Of a DNA stretch of 64,000 nucleotides, positions 53,428 to 61,773 are shown piece after piece. Under the pieces are notes generated by a model. It was given only the letters and a program-made list of their open reading frames with translations, had not been told where the DNA came from and did not search any database. The DNA is taken from contig NZ_JHYO01000007.1 of NCBI RefSeq assembly GCF_000688235.1, positions 89,062 to 153,061 on the forward strand, written 5' to 3'. Every line of letters begins with the position of its first letter. The first letter of the stretch is position 1. The position numbers were made by a program, and so were the translations under genes. The stretch comes from Terasakiella pusilla DSM 6293 (GTDB lineage: Bacteria > Pseudomonadota > Alphaproteobacteria > Rhodospirillales > Terasakiellaceae).

Positions 53428-54167
53428 TCCCCCCCATATCGCTTAGACAACCGCGTCAACGCCAACCCGGTCAGCCCGTATAAGCTCATAGAGATAAAGC
53501 CGAGAGTGAGGAGGGCGGCGAACATTAGGTCTGTTTTGACCCGTCCGTTTGCCAGCAACATCAGATAACCCAACCCTTGGGACGATCCGACCCATTCCCC
53601 AATCGTCGCCCCAATAGGGGCATAGACAGCCGCCAAGCGGATACCGGAAAACAGCGATGGCATAGCAGCGGGGACTTTAATGAAAAAGAGTGTTCTGCGA
53701 GTTGAAGCCTGCATCACTTTGGCAAGGTCCAGAAGCCGCTTAGGTGTTCTCGACAGGCCATCATGAAAAGCCGAGGTCACGGGGAAATAGATAATCAGGA
53801 TCGCCATCACCACCTTGGACGTCATGCCATATCCTAGCCACAGCGTCAGCACAGGGGCCAGCGCAAAAACGGGTAGGGCTTGGCTGAACACCAAAAGCGG
53901 GCGCACAAACAGGCGCGCAGACTTTGAGGTCTCCAGATGCAAGGCAGTTGCCACACCAAACGAAATGCCGATCAACAAACCGAGGAACACTTCGGTCAAC
54001 GTGACCAGCGCATGTTCAAAGATCAGATCAACATTATCAATAAATGATAGAAAAACGGCCACCGGGGCGGGGAGAATATAGCGCGGTGGTTCGGCAAACC
54101 AGATAATCGTCTGCCAAATTAACAAGACGGACAGGACCGCCGCTGCACTGTAGCGCCAGCCTCTCAT
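53424..54167 (-). CDS. thiX: Thiamine-precursor ABC transporter permease
   Basis: A 247-residue inner-membrane permease of the SsuC/TauC/ThiX family. The coupling loop MQASTRRTLFFIKVPAAMPSLFSGIRLA (around residue 145) and the opening AEPPRYILPAPVAVFLSFI are typical. With thiZ and thiY it would import a hydroxymethylpyrimidine precursor. It is last in thiY-tenA-thiZ-thiX and overlaps thiZ by 4 bp. Confidence 0.9.
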   Translation of the reverse strand: MRGWRYSAAAVLSVLLIWQTIIWFAEPPRYILPAPVAVFLSFIDNVDLIFEHALVTLTEVFLGLLIGISFGVATALHLETSKSARLFVRPLLVFSQALPVFALAPVLTLWLGYGMTSKVVMAILIIYFPVTSAFHDGLSRTPKRLLDLAKVMQASTRRTLFFIKVPAAMPSLFSGIRLAAVYAPIGATIGEWVGSSQGLGYLMLLANGRVKTDLMFAALLTLGFISMSLYGLTGLALTRLSKRYGGD

Positions 54168-54895
54168 TGCTCATTCCCCCTAATTTGGGCCAGTAACTCG
54201 TTTTGTAAAGTAAAGACGGCCTCGTCACGATAATCTTTGGGGAAGGGGGGCTGTAAACTTGGGGCCACATGCAGGTCATGGCTATTCAGGATATAAATCT
54301 GACTGCACAGGCGCACGGCTTCGCCCGGGTCGTGAGTAACCAGCAAAATCGTTCTGCCTTTTAAGGTCTCAGCTACCAGCTCCTGCATCTGGAATTTTGT
54401 TTTCGCATCCAGCGCGGAAAACGGCTCATCCAGCAAGACAATCGGCGTATCTTCCATCAAGGTCCGGGCAAGGGCAGCGCGTTGACGCTGGCCGCCTGAC
54501 AGTTCAGAGGGATATTTATCCTGATGATCCTGCAAGCCCACCTGTTCAATGATCTGGGCTTTTTTTGCCTGATCAGCCGCCGTGCCGCGCAGCTTTGCGC
54601 CCAGAGAAATATTTTCCGATATGGTTGCCCACGGCAGCAGCAGATCACTTTGCGCCATATAGGACACACGCGAGGCGACGTCTAGATGATCACTCGCCGT
54701 AATCGTTCCTTCAAACGTCACATGGGTGTCCAGTCCGGCAAGGACGCGCAGCAAAGTTGATTTCCCCACACCGGAAGGACCGAGCAAGCAAGTCCATTGC
54801 CCCGCTATGATCTCCACCTTTAGGGTATCAAACAACAACCCTTTTGCGTCAAAAGCTTTGCCTTCAATCTCAATTGCCGGACCGAATACACTCAT
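54164..54895 (-). CDS. thiZ: Thiamine-precursor ABC transporter ATP-binding protein
   Basis: A 243-residue importer ATPase: Walker A LLGPSGVGKST, Q-loop MAQSDLLLPWATI, signature ELSGGQRQRAALARTL, Walker B IVLLDEPFSALD and VTHDPGEAVRLC. It overlaps tenA by 4 bp and thiX by 4 bp. Pyrimidine specificity is inferred from tenA and the TPP riboswitch in the same operon. Confidence 0.92.
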   Translation of the reverse strand: MSVFGPAIEIEGKAFDAKGLLFDTLKVEIIAGQWTCLLGPSGVGKSTLLRVLAGLDTHVTFEGTITASDHLDVASRVSYMAQSDLLLPWATISENISLGAKLRGTAADQAKKAQIIEQVGLQDHQDKYPSELSGGQRQRAALARTLMEDTPIVLLDEPFSALDAKTKFQMQELVAETLKGRTILLVTHDPGEAVRLCSQIYILNSHDLHVAPSLQPPFPKDYRDEAVFTLQNELLAQIRGNEQ

Positions 54896-55575
54896 GCTTC
54901 GTCTTTCGCCTCAAACGCCATCCCCCAGAAATCACGTTCCAGACGGGTTGCTGTCTCGAAATGTTTCTGTAAGGTCTGCCAACGTCCGGTCTGTTGATAC
55001 GCATCGCCCAGACGGCTGAGGACAGCTTGGTCAATCAACGCGCCCAAATCAGCGCAAAGCGCCTGATAGTCAGCGGCTGCGTAGGTATCGATCCATTCCC
55101 GATAGGTTTTCGACGTGGCTGCTTTATCCAGATTAACACCGATTTCTCCGTACCCCATCACGCATGGGGCCAAGGCTGCCATCATATCCAAAAAGTCACC
55201 GGAATATCCGGCTTCCAGCACATAGCGGGTGTAGAGCATGTTCTGCGGCAGTTCTGCTGTATTTTCCAGCTCCTCCAGACTAATGCCAGCCTCCGCACAA
55301 ATGCCGATATGGAGCTGCATTTCTTCATGCAATAGGGCGTGCACGACACTAGAGGCCGCCTTCATCTCCGCAAGGTTACCCGCTTTTGTGACCGCCAGCG
55401 CCCAGGCGCGGGAGAAATGGATCAGGAAAACATAGTCCTGACGCAGATAAGTCAGAAAGGCTTCCTTCGACAAAGTGCCATCGCCCAAACCTTTGACGAA
55501 GCCATGCTCTGTATATTCACTCCAGACGTGCGGACAAGATGCCCGCAACGCCTCAAATACCTTACCGTATGCCAT
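54892..55575 (-). CDS. tenA: Aminopyrimidine aminohydrolase TenA (thiaminase II)
   Basis: Hydrolyses amino-aminomethyl-methylpyrimidine, a thiamine breakdown product, to the HMP that feeds thiamine synthesis. The 227-residue helical enzyme shows FLTYLRQDYVFLIHFSRAWA, ALLHEEMQLH, the catalytic cysteine in AALAPCVMGYGEIG and the late FWGMAFE glutamate. Start at ATG 55575, overlapping the region of the thiY stop; a frame extending to 55602 is not supported. The binding protein thiY is immediately upstream. Confidence 0.94.
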   Translation of the reverse strand: MAYGKVFEALRASCPHVWSEYTEHGFVKGLGDGTLSKEAFLTYLRQDYVFLIHFSRAWALAVTKAGNLAEMKAASSVVHALLHEEMQLHIGICAEAGISLEELENTAELPQNMLYTRYVLEAGYSGDFLDMMAALAPCVMGYGEIGVNLDKAATSKTYREWIDTYAAADYQALCADLGALIDQAVLSRLGDAYQQTGRWQTLQKHFETATRLERDFWGMAFEAKDEA

Positions 55576-55576
55576 G

Positions 55577-56527
55577 TTATTTCGCCGATACATCAACAGC
55601 AAGTTTGGAAACCGGTTGTTCTTCCTTCACCAAACCTGACTTCATCAAGAAGGATTGGAACGCCTGATAACGACCCGCATCAAACGCAGCCGGACGCAGC
55701 GCAAAGCGTGGGATGGTATCCAGCCAAGCACGGCGGTTCAGCTCGTTTTGCAGCTCTTTAGACGTGCCGCTAAAGAGTTCCCAGCTTTCTTTCGGATTGT
55801 TGATGATGTACTGGGTTGCCAGTTCAGTCGCTTTCATAAACTTCGCGAGCATGGCTTTGTCCATCGTCTCCGCATTTGCCACATAGATCAGCTCGTCATA
55901 AGCAGGCACGCCTTCTTCTTCAAGGTAGAAGCAACGGCCCGGTTCATTTTCGATATCCATCTGGTTCAGCTCAAAGTTACGGAACGCGCCGATCACCGCA
56001 TCCACCTGACCAGACATCAACGCCGGAGAAAGAGAGAAGTTGACATTAATCAGTTCCACATCATCCAGCTTGACGCCATGGGTGTTCAGCACGGTCCCTA
56101 ACAAAGCTTCTTCCACACCCGCGACGGAATAGCCGATCTTTTTGCCTTTCAGGTCCGCAGGCGTTTTGATCGGGCCATCTTTAAGGACCAACAAACAACT
56201 CAGCGGCGTTGCCACCAACGTGCCTACACGTGCCAACGGCAAACCTTCACTGACCTGCAAATGAAGTTGCGGCTGATAGCTCACCGCAAGATCAGCCTGA
56301 CCCGCGGCAACAAGTTTCGGCGGGGCAGATGGATCAGCCGGGGCGATGATTTCCACATCCAGCCCGGCATCTGCAAAATAGCCCTTTTCCTGCGCGATGA
56401 TCAGCGGCCCATGATCCGGGTTGACGAACCAATCGAGCAGGACTTTAACCTCATCCGCGGCTTGCGCCATCGAAACAGTCATAAGGGAGGTCATTGCGAC
56501 AGACGCCGCGAGAAGAAACTTTCTCAT
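55577..56527 (-). CDS. thiY: Thiamine-precursor substrate-binding protein (NMT1/THI5-like)
   Basis: A periplasmic binding protein of 316 residues, signal peptide ending AQA (residue 23). KVLLDWFVNPDHGPLIIAQEKGYFADAGLDVEII is the hallmark of NMT1/THI5-like ThiY proteins, which bind formyl-aminopyrimidine in Bacillus. It is the first gene after the TPP riboswitch and the head of thiY-tenA-thiZ-thiX. Confidence 0.93.
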   Translation of the reverse strand: MRKFLLAASVAMTSLMTVSMAQAADEVKVLLDWFVNPDHGPLIIAQEKGYFADAGLDVEIIAPADPSAPPKLVAAGQADLAVSYQPQLHLQVSEGLPLARVGTLVATPLSCLLVLKDGPIKTPADLKGKKIGYSVAGVEEALLGTVLNTHGVKLDDVELINVNFSLSPALMSGQVDAVIGAFRNFELNQMDIENEPGRCFYLEEEGVPAYDELIYVANAETMDKAMLAKFMKATELATQYIINNPKESWELFSGTSKELQNELNRRAWLDTIPRFALRPAAFDAGRYQAFQSFLMKSGLVKEEQPVSKLAVDVSAK

Positions 56528-56662
56528 TCGTTTTATCTTTCATTCGGTGACGTGCCTGCACGCAGACACAACAAAACGCTTAGTCAGGATAAAACCCACC
56601 CAGATTGTCGGATAATAAAAATACGTATCAGGAAAAACGATGAGATCGCAATCTACAAAGTG

Positions 56663-56735
56663 ACTTCCCACGCCAGCATTATCCGGTTCAGGTCCTAAGG
56701 GTAAGTCTCAGCCCCAACGGGCACCCCTGTCATAA
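56663..56735 (-). promoter_or_regulatory. TPP riboswitch (THI element)
   Basis: On the minus strand the conserved core is clear: GGGGTGCCC, then GCTGAGA, ACCCTTAGGACCTGAACC, and CCGGATAATGCTGGCGTGGG. It lies about 135 nt upstream of thiY and should shut the salvage operon when TPP is high. Confidence 0.96.
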
Positions 56736-56778
56736 AAGTCACAATAAGCGCAGACGCTATAATGTCAAGCGCAGTCCG

Positions 56779-59700
56779 CTATAGCTTTAACCACACCGCC
56801 AATTCACTTGCCGCAGAGAGCGCATCATAAAGCCCACCATTTTCAGGCAAACATGCCACAACAGCTTTGGTGTTCATGTGCTGAAGCTGGCTGCTCAACA
56901 CCGCATAGGCGAGGGTAAAATGGTCAAGCTCATCAAACGCAAGCGCAACAGTCTTGCCGGAAAACGTCATGTTGATGATCTGCGCTGTCTTATCAATCGC
57001 TTTCACCACACCAATCTCGCCAGCCAACACATCCTGATCCAGATTGTTTTCGCACGCGATCACCTTATCGCCCACACGATAGCGCACCCCGAAACGTTCA
57101 ACTTGCGACGATGCTTGCTCCCCGTTCAGCAGATGTTGTAAATGACGGTTGAGCGCCATGGTCCCCAACGGGCCACCTTGTCCCGCACAGACAACCTGAA
57201 TGTCCTTGATCGCATTAAATTTAAACCGTTTGGGCAAGCGGTTTTGAACGATCTCGCTCAGTTTACGCACCCCATCGTCTGGATTAGCCACATCAAGTTT
57301 AAAAAAGTCACTGGCATCCGCACGTACCTCAAGTGGTTTATTGTGTCGCAAGGCCGTCAAGGCTTGCACACGCTGGCTCTCTGGGGCGCTCAAGACGGGC
57401 AGGGCGATCGGATGTGCTTTCATTCCCTCCAGCATTTGGGCAGAGGTCAGGGCCGGACTTTTTTGGAAATCACCGACAAACAAACACGCTGCCTCCGGGT
57501 CCAAGGCATCCAGCAACGGACCTAACATGGCGCGATCAATCACATGGGCGTCTTGCACAATCATCAGAGTACAGTCCAGACGTTTGCGCGCGGTGTGCTT
57601 ATACTTTTGCGTCTTCGCGGTCCAACCTAAGGCTTTGACCACAGATTTCGCATCCAGATCAGATAGGGCCGCCAACTCTTTCGCCTGCCCACGGGTCGGC
57701 GCAACCACAGTGACCTTTTGTCCCTTCGCCAGTAAAATCTCTGCCACTGCTTTCAGGACAGGGCCAACTTGTGCCCCTGCCGCCACATCAAGGGCAGACA
57801 CTTTGCAGGTTAACAGACGTCGTGCGACCTCCTGCACGGGTGGGGGAAGTTGCAGCTTAAACTTTTGGATCGCCCACGTCAGGGCCCGTGCGCCATCAAA
57901 TTCAGGCCAGGGCACAGCCCCTTGATTCAGCGCCTTCAAGCGTTTAGCAATATCCTGATCCTGCTTGTGCCAAACAGCTAAAGAAAGATCACCTTGAGAC
58001 GTGATGATCTCTTTTGCCTCCAGCTCCACCTCCAACGCTTGTGCTAGAACTTGCGTCGTCAGGGACAAACGCTTTTCCAACATGGCAAACAAGCCATCTT
58101 TGGGGCGGGGGCTACGCGATTGGTTGAGCGCGTGATAGAGTGCCGCCCCCGCACGCACCACACTTTCCGGTGATAATCCGGCTTTTTGGGCCAGTTTATC
58201 TGCATTTTCAAAGCCAAATGTCTTCACGTCCCGGATGACCTGATAGGGGCTTTTTTGCAGGGTTTCCAGCGTCTTATCCCCGTAGACCTTATAAAGGCGC
58301 AAGGCATAGATGGGGGGGATGCGACATTCCCCCAAAGCATTGCCAATCACCTTACAGGCTTTCTTGGCCTCCAGATGCTCCGAGATCGCTTTGACCTTAG
58401 CCGCACTAATGCCTTTGACATCGGCAAGGCGTTCGGGTGTTTCTTCAACGATTTTAACACTTTCAGCGCCAAAGCTCGCGATAATCTCCTGCGCCATTTT
58501 TTCGGTGATGTCGCCAAACATCCCACTGGTCAACTGCCGTTCTGCGGCTTTTAACGGGTCAACCTTACCGCCCAGATGTTCATCCAGAAATTCCTTGCAC
58601 ACCTGAAAATCCGATGTGTAACCTTTGGGCAGGCTCAAGCCTTTTTCCGTCGCGATCTTTTTGGTGACTTCCAACATCTTGGGTGTCGGCTTGCCACCCT
58701 TAAGTCCTTTCGGGGCCTTGATCCCTGTTACGATCTTGGGGGCTTGGGCGGCATTTTGACGGATCACACTGATCAGGCGTGCCGTTGCGTTGCCAATTTC
58801 ATCCCAGACATCGCGCGCGGATCGTTCCCCCAACAAGACATCATCCAGCTTCATCTCCCACAAGGCCGTCACACCCGGGTCCACAAGTTCAGGGGCGGCG
58901 GCTTTTAGGGTTTTAAACAAGGTCAAACCGGCTTCGCTGGGGACGATGTTCTTGCCTTTTTGCATCAGGAACTTTTGTAGTTTAAGGCCGGAGATGATGG
59001 AGGCCCGCGTTGCAGGCGTGCCGATGCCCTTAGCCTCTTTCAGGCGGCTTTGCAGGTCTTTATCTTCCACAAACTTCCATGCGTTCTGCATGGCATCAAT
59101 CAAGGTCCCTTCAGAAAAACGCTTGGGCGGCTTGGTCTTTTTGAGATCCACCTCAACAGGGGACAGGGTCGCCATATCCCCATCCTTGACGGGGGGCAGC
59201 TCGCCTGCGTCTTCCTCTTTCTTCTCCATCACGTCGGTGTAGACAGACTTCCAGCCTTGATTTAGCGGGATGTTCCCCGTGATCTTAAACTCGATCGTTT
59301 TATCCTCAGGGATCAAAACATCCATGGAAATAGAGGTCGATTCATAGGTGTAATCTGGCATCAGGATCGCGAGATAGGAACTTGCAACCAGATCAAACAT
59401 CTTGCGCTCGTCCTCGCTCAAGCGCGGATAAATCTGCGAGATGCGATCCATGGTGTTTTTGTTGGGCACAATCGCGTGGTGAGACACGCCTTTTAAGGCC
59501 TCGTCACTAAAGTGGCCCGCTTTGCCTTTGCGCACCTGCGGCTGGCTCAAATCCAGTTCCTGATACTGGGGCAGTCGTTGCAGGCCGCGCACGATCTCGC
59601 CGATATCTTCGATTTGGTTTTCAGACAGGTAACGTGATTCCGCACGCGGATAAGTCTGGATTTTCTTGCCATCACCGTCATAGAGCTCTTGGGCGATTTC

Positions 59701-60567
59701 CAGTGTTTTATCCGCATTCCAGCCCCATTTGCGCGAACAGATTTTCTGTAGCTCCGGCAAATCCAACAGCCTGGGCGGTTTCTTCGTCTTGACAGTCTTT
59801 GTTGCTTTTAACGGGCCGTTAAACCCATCGGCATGGCCACGTAATTCATCAGCACGTGCTTTATCGGTGATCTTGTCCTTAGGCGCATGTTTCAGCGTCA
59901 GCGTGCCGGCCTCTGTCTGGGCAGTTGCGACAATATGATAATAATCGCTCTCGCTAAACTTCTGGATTTCCAGTTCCCGGATACAGACAATGGCAAGGGT
60001 GGGGGTCTTGACCCGCCCGATCCCAATCGCGCCATATTGCCCCGGTTCCTTTAGGGCAACCGTTGCCGCACGCGTCAAAGACAAATTATAGACCTGATCT
60101 GCCTGTTGGCGCGCAACTGCCGCTTGGCCCAGGTTTTGATATTTGTCGTTTGGCTCCAACTTCTCAAAGGCTTGGCGAAGCGTCTTTTCGTCCTGCGCAG
60201 TAAAGATTGCGCGCTCCACCGGTCCTTTGAAGCGGTAATGGCGCAGCAGTTCTTCCCCAATCAACTGTCCCTCACGGTCACAGTCAGTCGCGAGGATCAC
60301 TCTATCTGCTGTCTTCAACCCCGCTTCAATCGCCATCAGCTTGTTACGTGCCGAGGGCGATGCATCGGGGGCGGGGCAGGTTGGATAAAAATCGTCAGGT
60401 TTCAACAGATCAAACGACCATTTCCCCCACTTCCCATTGACCTTTTGCGGTTCTTGCAGGCTCAATAAATGGCCTTCGGCGGCAAGGATTTCGCCGTACT
60501 TATTGCCAATTGCCGCAGCAAGGTCTTTCTTCTGGGACGTTTTTTCGGTGATAATGATGGTCTTCAC
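56779..60567 (-). CDS. DNA topoisomerase III fused to a RecD2-like, ATPase-degenerate helicase region
   Basis: A 1262-residue protein. Residues 1-610 are a complete type IA topoisomerase of the TopB kind: Toprim Glu8 and DCDREG (Asp95, Asp97, Glu99), and catalytic Tyr306 in QTYPRAESRYL. Residues about 675-820 match the helix-hairpin-helix region of RecD2 (RLADVKGISAAKVKAISE; SPYQVIRDVKTFGFENADKLA). Residues 910-1262 follow the SF1 helicase order, but Walker A is lost (VAAGAQVGPVL), Walker B reads MIVQDAHVID and motif VI reads AYAVLSSQLQHM. APTRGQAKELA and VGDFQKSPAL persist. It is probably an active topoisomerase with a structural helicase-like tail. Confidence 0.9.
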   Translation of the reverse strand: MKTIIITEKTSQKKDLAAAIGNKYGEILAAEGHLLSLQEPQKVNGKWGKWSFDLLKPDDFYPTCPAPDASPSARNKLMAIEAGLKTADRVILATDCDREGQLIGEELLRHYRFKGPVERAIFTAQDEKTLRQAFEKLEPNDKYQNLGQAAVARQQADQVYNLSLTRAATVALKEPGQYGAIGIGRVKTPTLAIVCIRELEIQKFSESDYYHIVATAQTEAGTLTLKHAPKDKITDKARADELRGHADGFNGPLKATKTVKTKKPPRLLDLPELQKICSRKWGWNADKTLEIAQELYDGDGKKIQTYPRAESRYLSENQIEDIGEIVRGLQRLPQYQELDLSQPQVRKGKAGHFSDEALKGVSHHAIVPNKNTMDRISQIYPRLSEDERKMFDLVASSYLAILMPDYTYESTSISMDVLIPEDKTIEFKITGNIPLNQGWKSVYTDVMEKKEEDAGELPPVKDGDMATLSPVEVDLKKTKPPKRFSEGTLIDAMQNAWKFVEDKDLQSRLKEAKGIGTPATRASIISGLKLQKFLMQKGKNIVPSEAGLTLFKTLKAAAPELVDPGVTALWEMKLDDVLLGERSARDVWDEIGNATARLISVIRQNAAQAPKIVTGIKAPKGLKGGKPTPKMLEVTKKIATEKGLSLPKGYTSDFQVCKEFLDEHLGGKVDPLKAAERQLTSGMFGDITEKMAQEIIASFGAESVKIVEETPERLADVKGISAAKVKAISEHLEAKKACKVIGNALGECRIPPIYALRLYKVYGDKTLETLQKSPYQVIRDVKTFGFENADKLAQKAGLSPESVVRAGAALYHALNQSRSPRPKDGLFAMLEKRLSLTTQVLAQALEVELEAKEIITSQGDLSLAVWHKQDQDIAKRLKALNQGAVPWPEFDGARALTWAIQKFKLQLPPPVQEVARRLLTCKVSALDVAAGAQVGPVLKAVAEILLAKGQKVTVVAPTRGQAKELAALSDLDAKSVVKALGWTAKTQKYKHTARKRLDCTLMIVQDAHVIDRAMLGPLLDALDPEAACLFVGDFQKSPALTSAQMLEGMKAHPIALPVLSAPESQRVQALTALRHNKPLEVRADASDFFKLDVANPDDGVRKLSEIVQNRLPKRFKFNAIKDIQVVCAGQGGPLGTMALNRHLQHLLNGEQASSQVERFGVRYRVGDKVIACENNLDQDVLAGEIGVVKAIDKTAQIINMTFSGKTVALAFDELDHFTLAYAVLSSQLQHMNTKAVVACLPENGGLYDALSAASELAVWLKL

Positions 60568-60737
60568 AACGGCGCCGATTTTTTGTTGATCTGAGAGAGG
60601 CTGTTTTTAGACATTTTATACTCCGATATCACCCCTTATATTCAAGCCTAAAAGAAAAGTTTTTTTATCAAGGCTCGCCACAAACCCGATGGAATGTGAT
60701 ATCCATGCGGACCCACACCGCTGACAACAGGTTTTCT

Positions 60738-61637
60738 ATGGATCGTAAATCCAAACTTCATCCACGCAACCGTCATAAAGACGGGTACGACTTTACCAAA
60801 TTACATGCAAGCTTGCCTGCGCTCAAAAGCTTTACAAAGAAAAACCCATCCGGGCAAAGCACCATCGACTTTCAGGATGACAAGGCCGTGCGCACCCTGA
60901 ACCAAGCCTTGCTAAAAGCCTATTACGGGATTGAATTTTGGAACATCCCCCCAAATTACCTGTGCCCCCCCATACCCGGCCGTGTGGATTATATCCATCA
61001 TCTCGCTGACCTGTTAGCTGACGATAATAACGGGGACATCCCGTGCGGGCGGGACGTTCATGTGCTCGACATCGGGACAGGGGCCAATTTGGTCTATCCC
61101 TTAACCGGACAGGCGGAATATGGCTGGCAGTTTAGCGGCAGTGATATTGATGTGGTTTCCCTCAAGGCCGCCAAAGAAATCTGTCAATCCAACAAATTAA
61201 AGATAGCCCTTAAGCATCAGAAAAATAAAAACAATATCTTTAAGGGCATCATCGGATCAAAAGACTATTTTCACCTGACCATGTGCAACCCGCCTTTTCA
61301 TGCGTCTGAAGCCGAAGCCAACAAAGGCACGCAGCGCAAATGGAAAAATCTGGGTAAAGGTCAATCAACCAAATTGAATTTTGGCGGACAAAAAGCCGAA
61401 CTTTGGTGTCCCGGTGGTGAACGCCGCTTCATCACCCGCATGATTGAGGAAAGCGCTGACTTTGCCGATCAATGCCGATGGTTTACAACGCTTGTTTCTA
61501 AAAAAGAAAATCTGCCACACCTTGAACGACAATTGCACAAGACCAACGTTATGGACTATAAAGTCATCGACATGGCGCAAGGACAGAAGATCAGTCGCTT
61601 TATCGCTTGGACATTTATTCAAAAAGAAGACCGATAG
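60738..61637 (+). CDS. rlmF: 23S rRNA (adenine(1618)-N6)-methyltransferase RlmF
   Basis: Methylates A1618 of 23S rRNA with SAM. The 299-residue protein starts MDRKSKLHPRNRHKDGYDF, has LCPPIPGRVDYIHHLADLL, the SAM site VLDIGTGANLVYPL and the catalytic NPPFHAS. ATG 60738 is chosen because the family begins here; in-frame ATGs further upstream (60696, 60702) lie closer to the divergent topoisomerase gene. It is divergent from that gene. Confidence 0.94.
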   Translation: MDRKSKLHPRNRHKDGYDFTKLHASLPALKSFTKKNPSGQSTIDFQDDKAVRTLNQALLKAYYGIEFWNIPPNYLCPPIPGRVDYIHHLADLLADDNNGDIPCGRDVHVLDIGTGANLVYPLTGQAEYGWQFSGSDIDVVSLKAAKEICQSNKLKIALKHQKNKNNIFKGIIGSKDYFHLTMCNPPFHASEAEANKGTQRKWKNLGKGQSTKLNFGGQKAELWCPGGERRFITRMIEESADFADQCRWFTTLVSKKENLPHLERQLHKTNVMDYKVIDMAQGQKISRFIAWTFIQKEDR

Positions 61638-61773
61638 CTTTAAAAAAGCACGGTTCTTTCGTATGGGGGGCTATTTTTCATGGTGACGTTCCCCATATAT
61701 GCTCTATAAGACAGCCAACCCACTGCAATGAGGAGTGGTTGATAATCCCTCATTTTCGGAAAAAAGATAGAAT

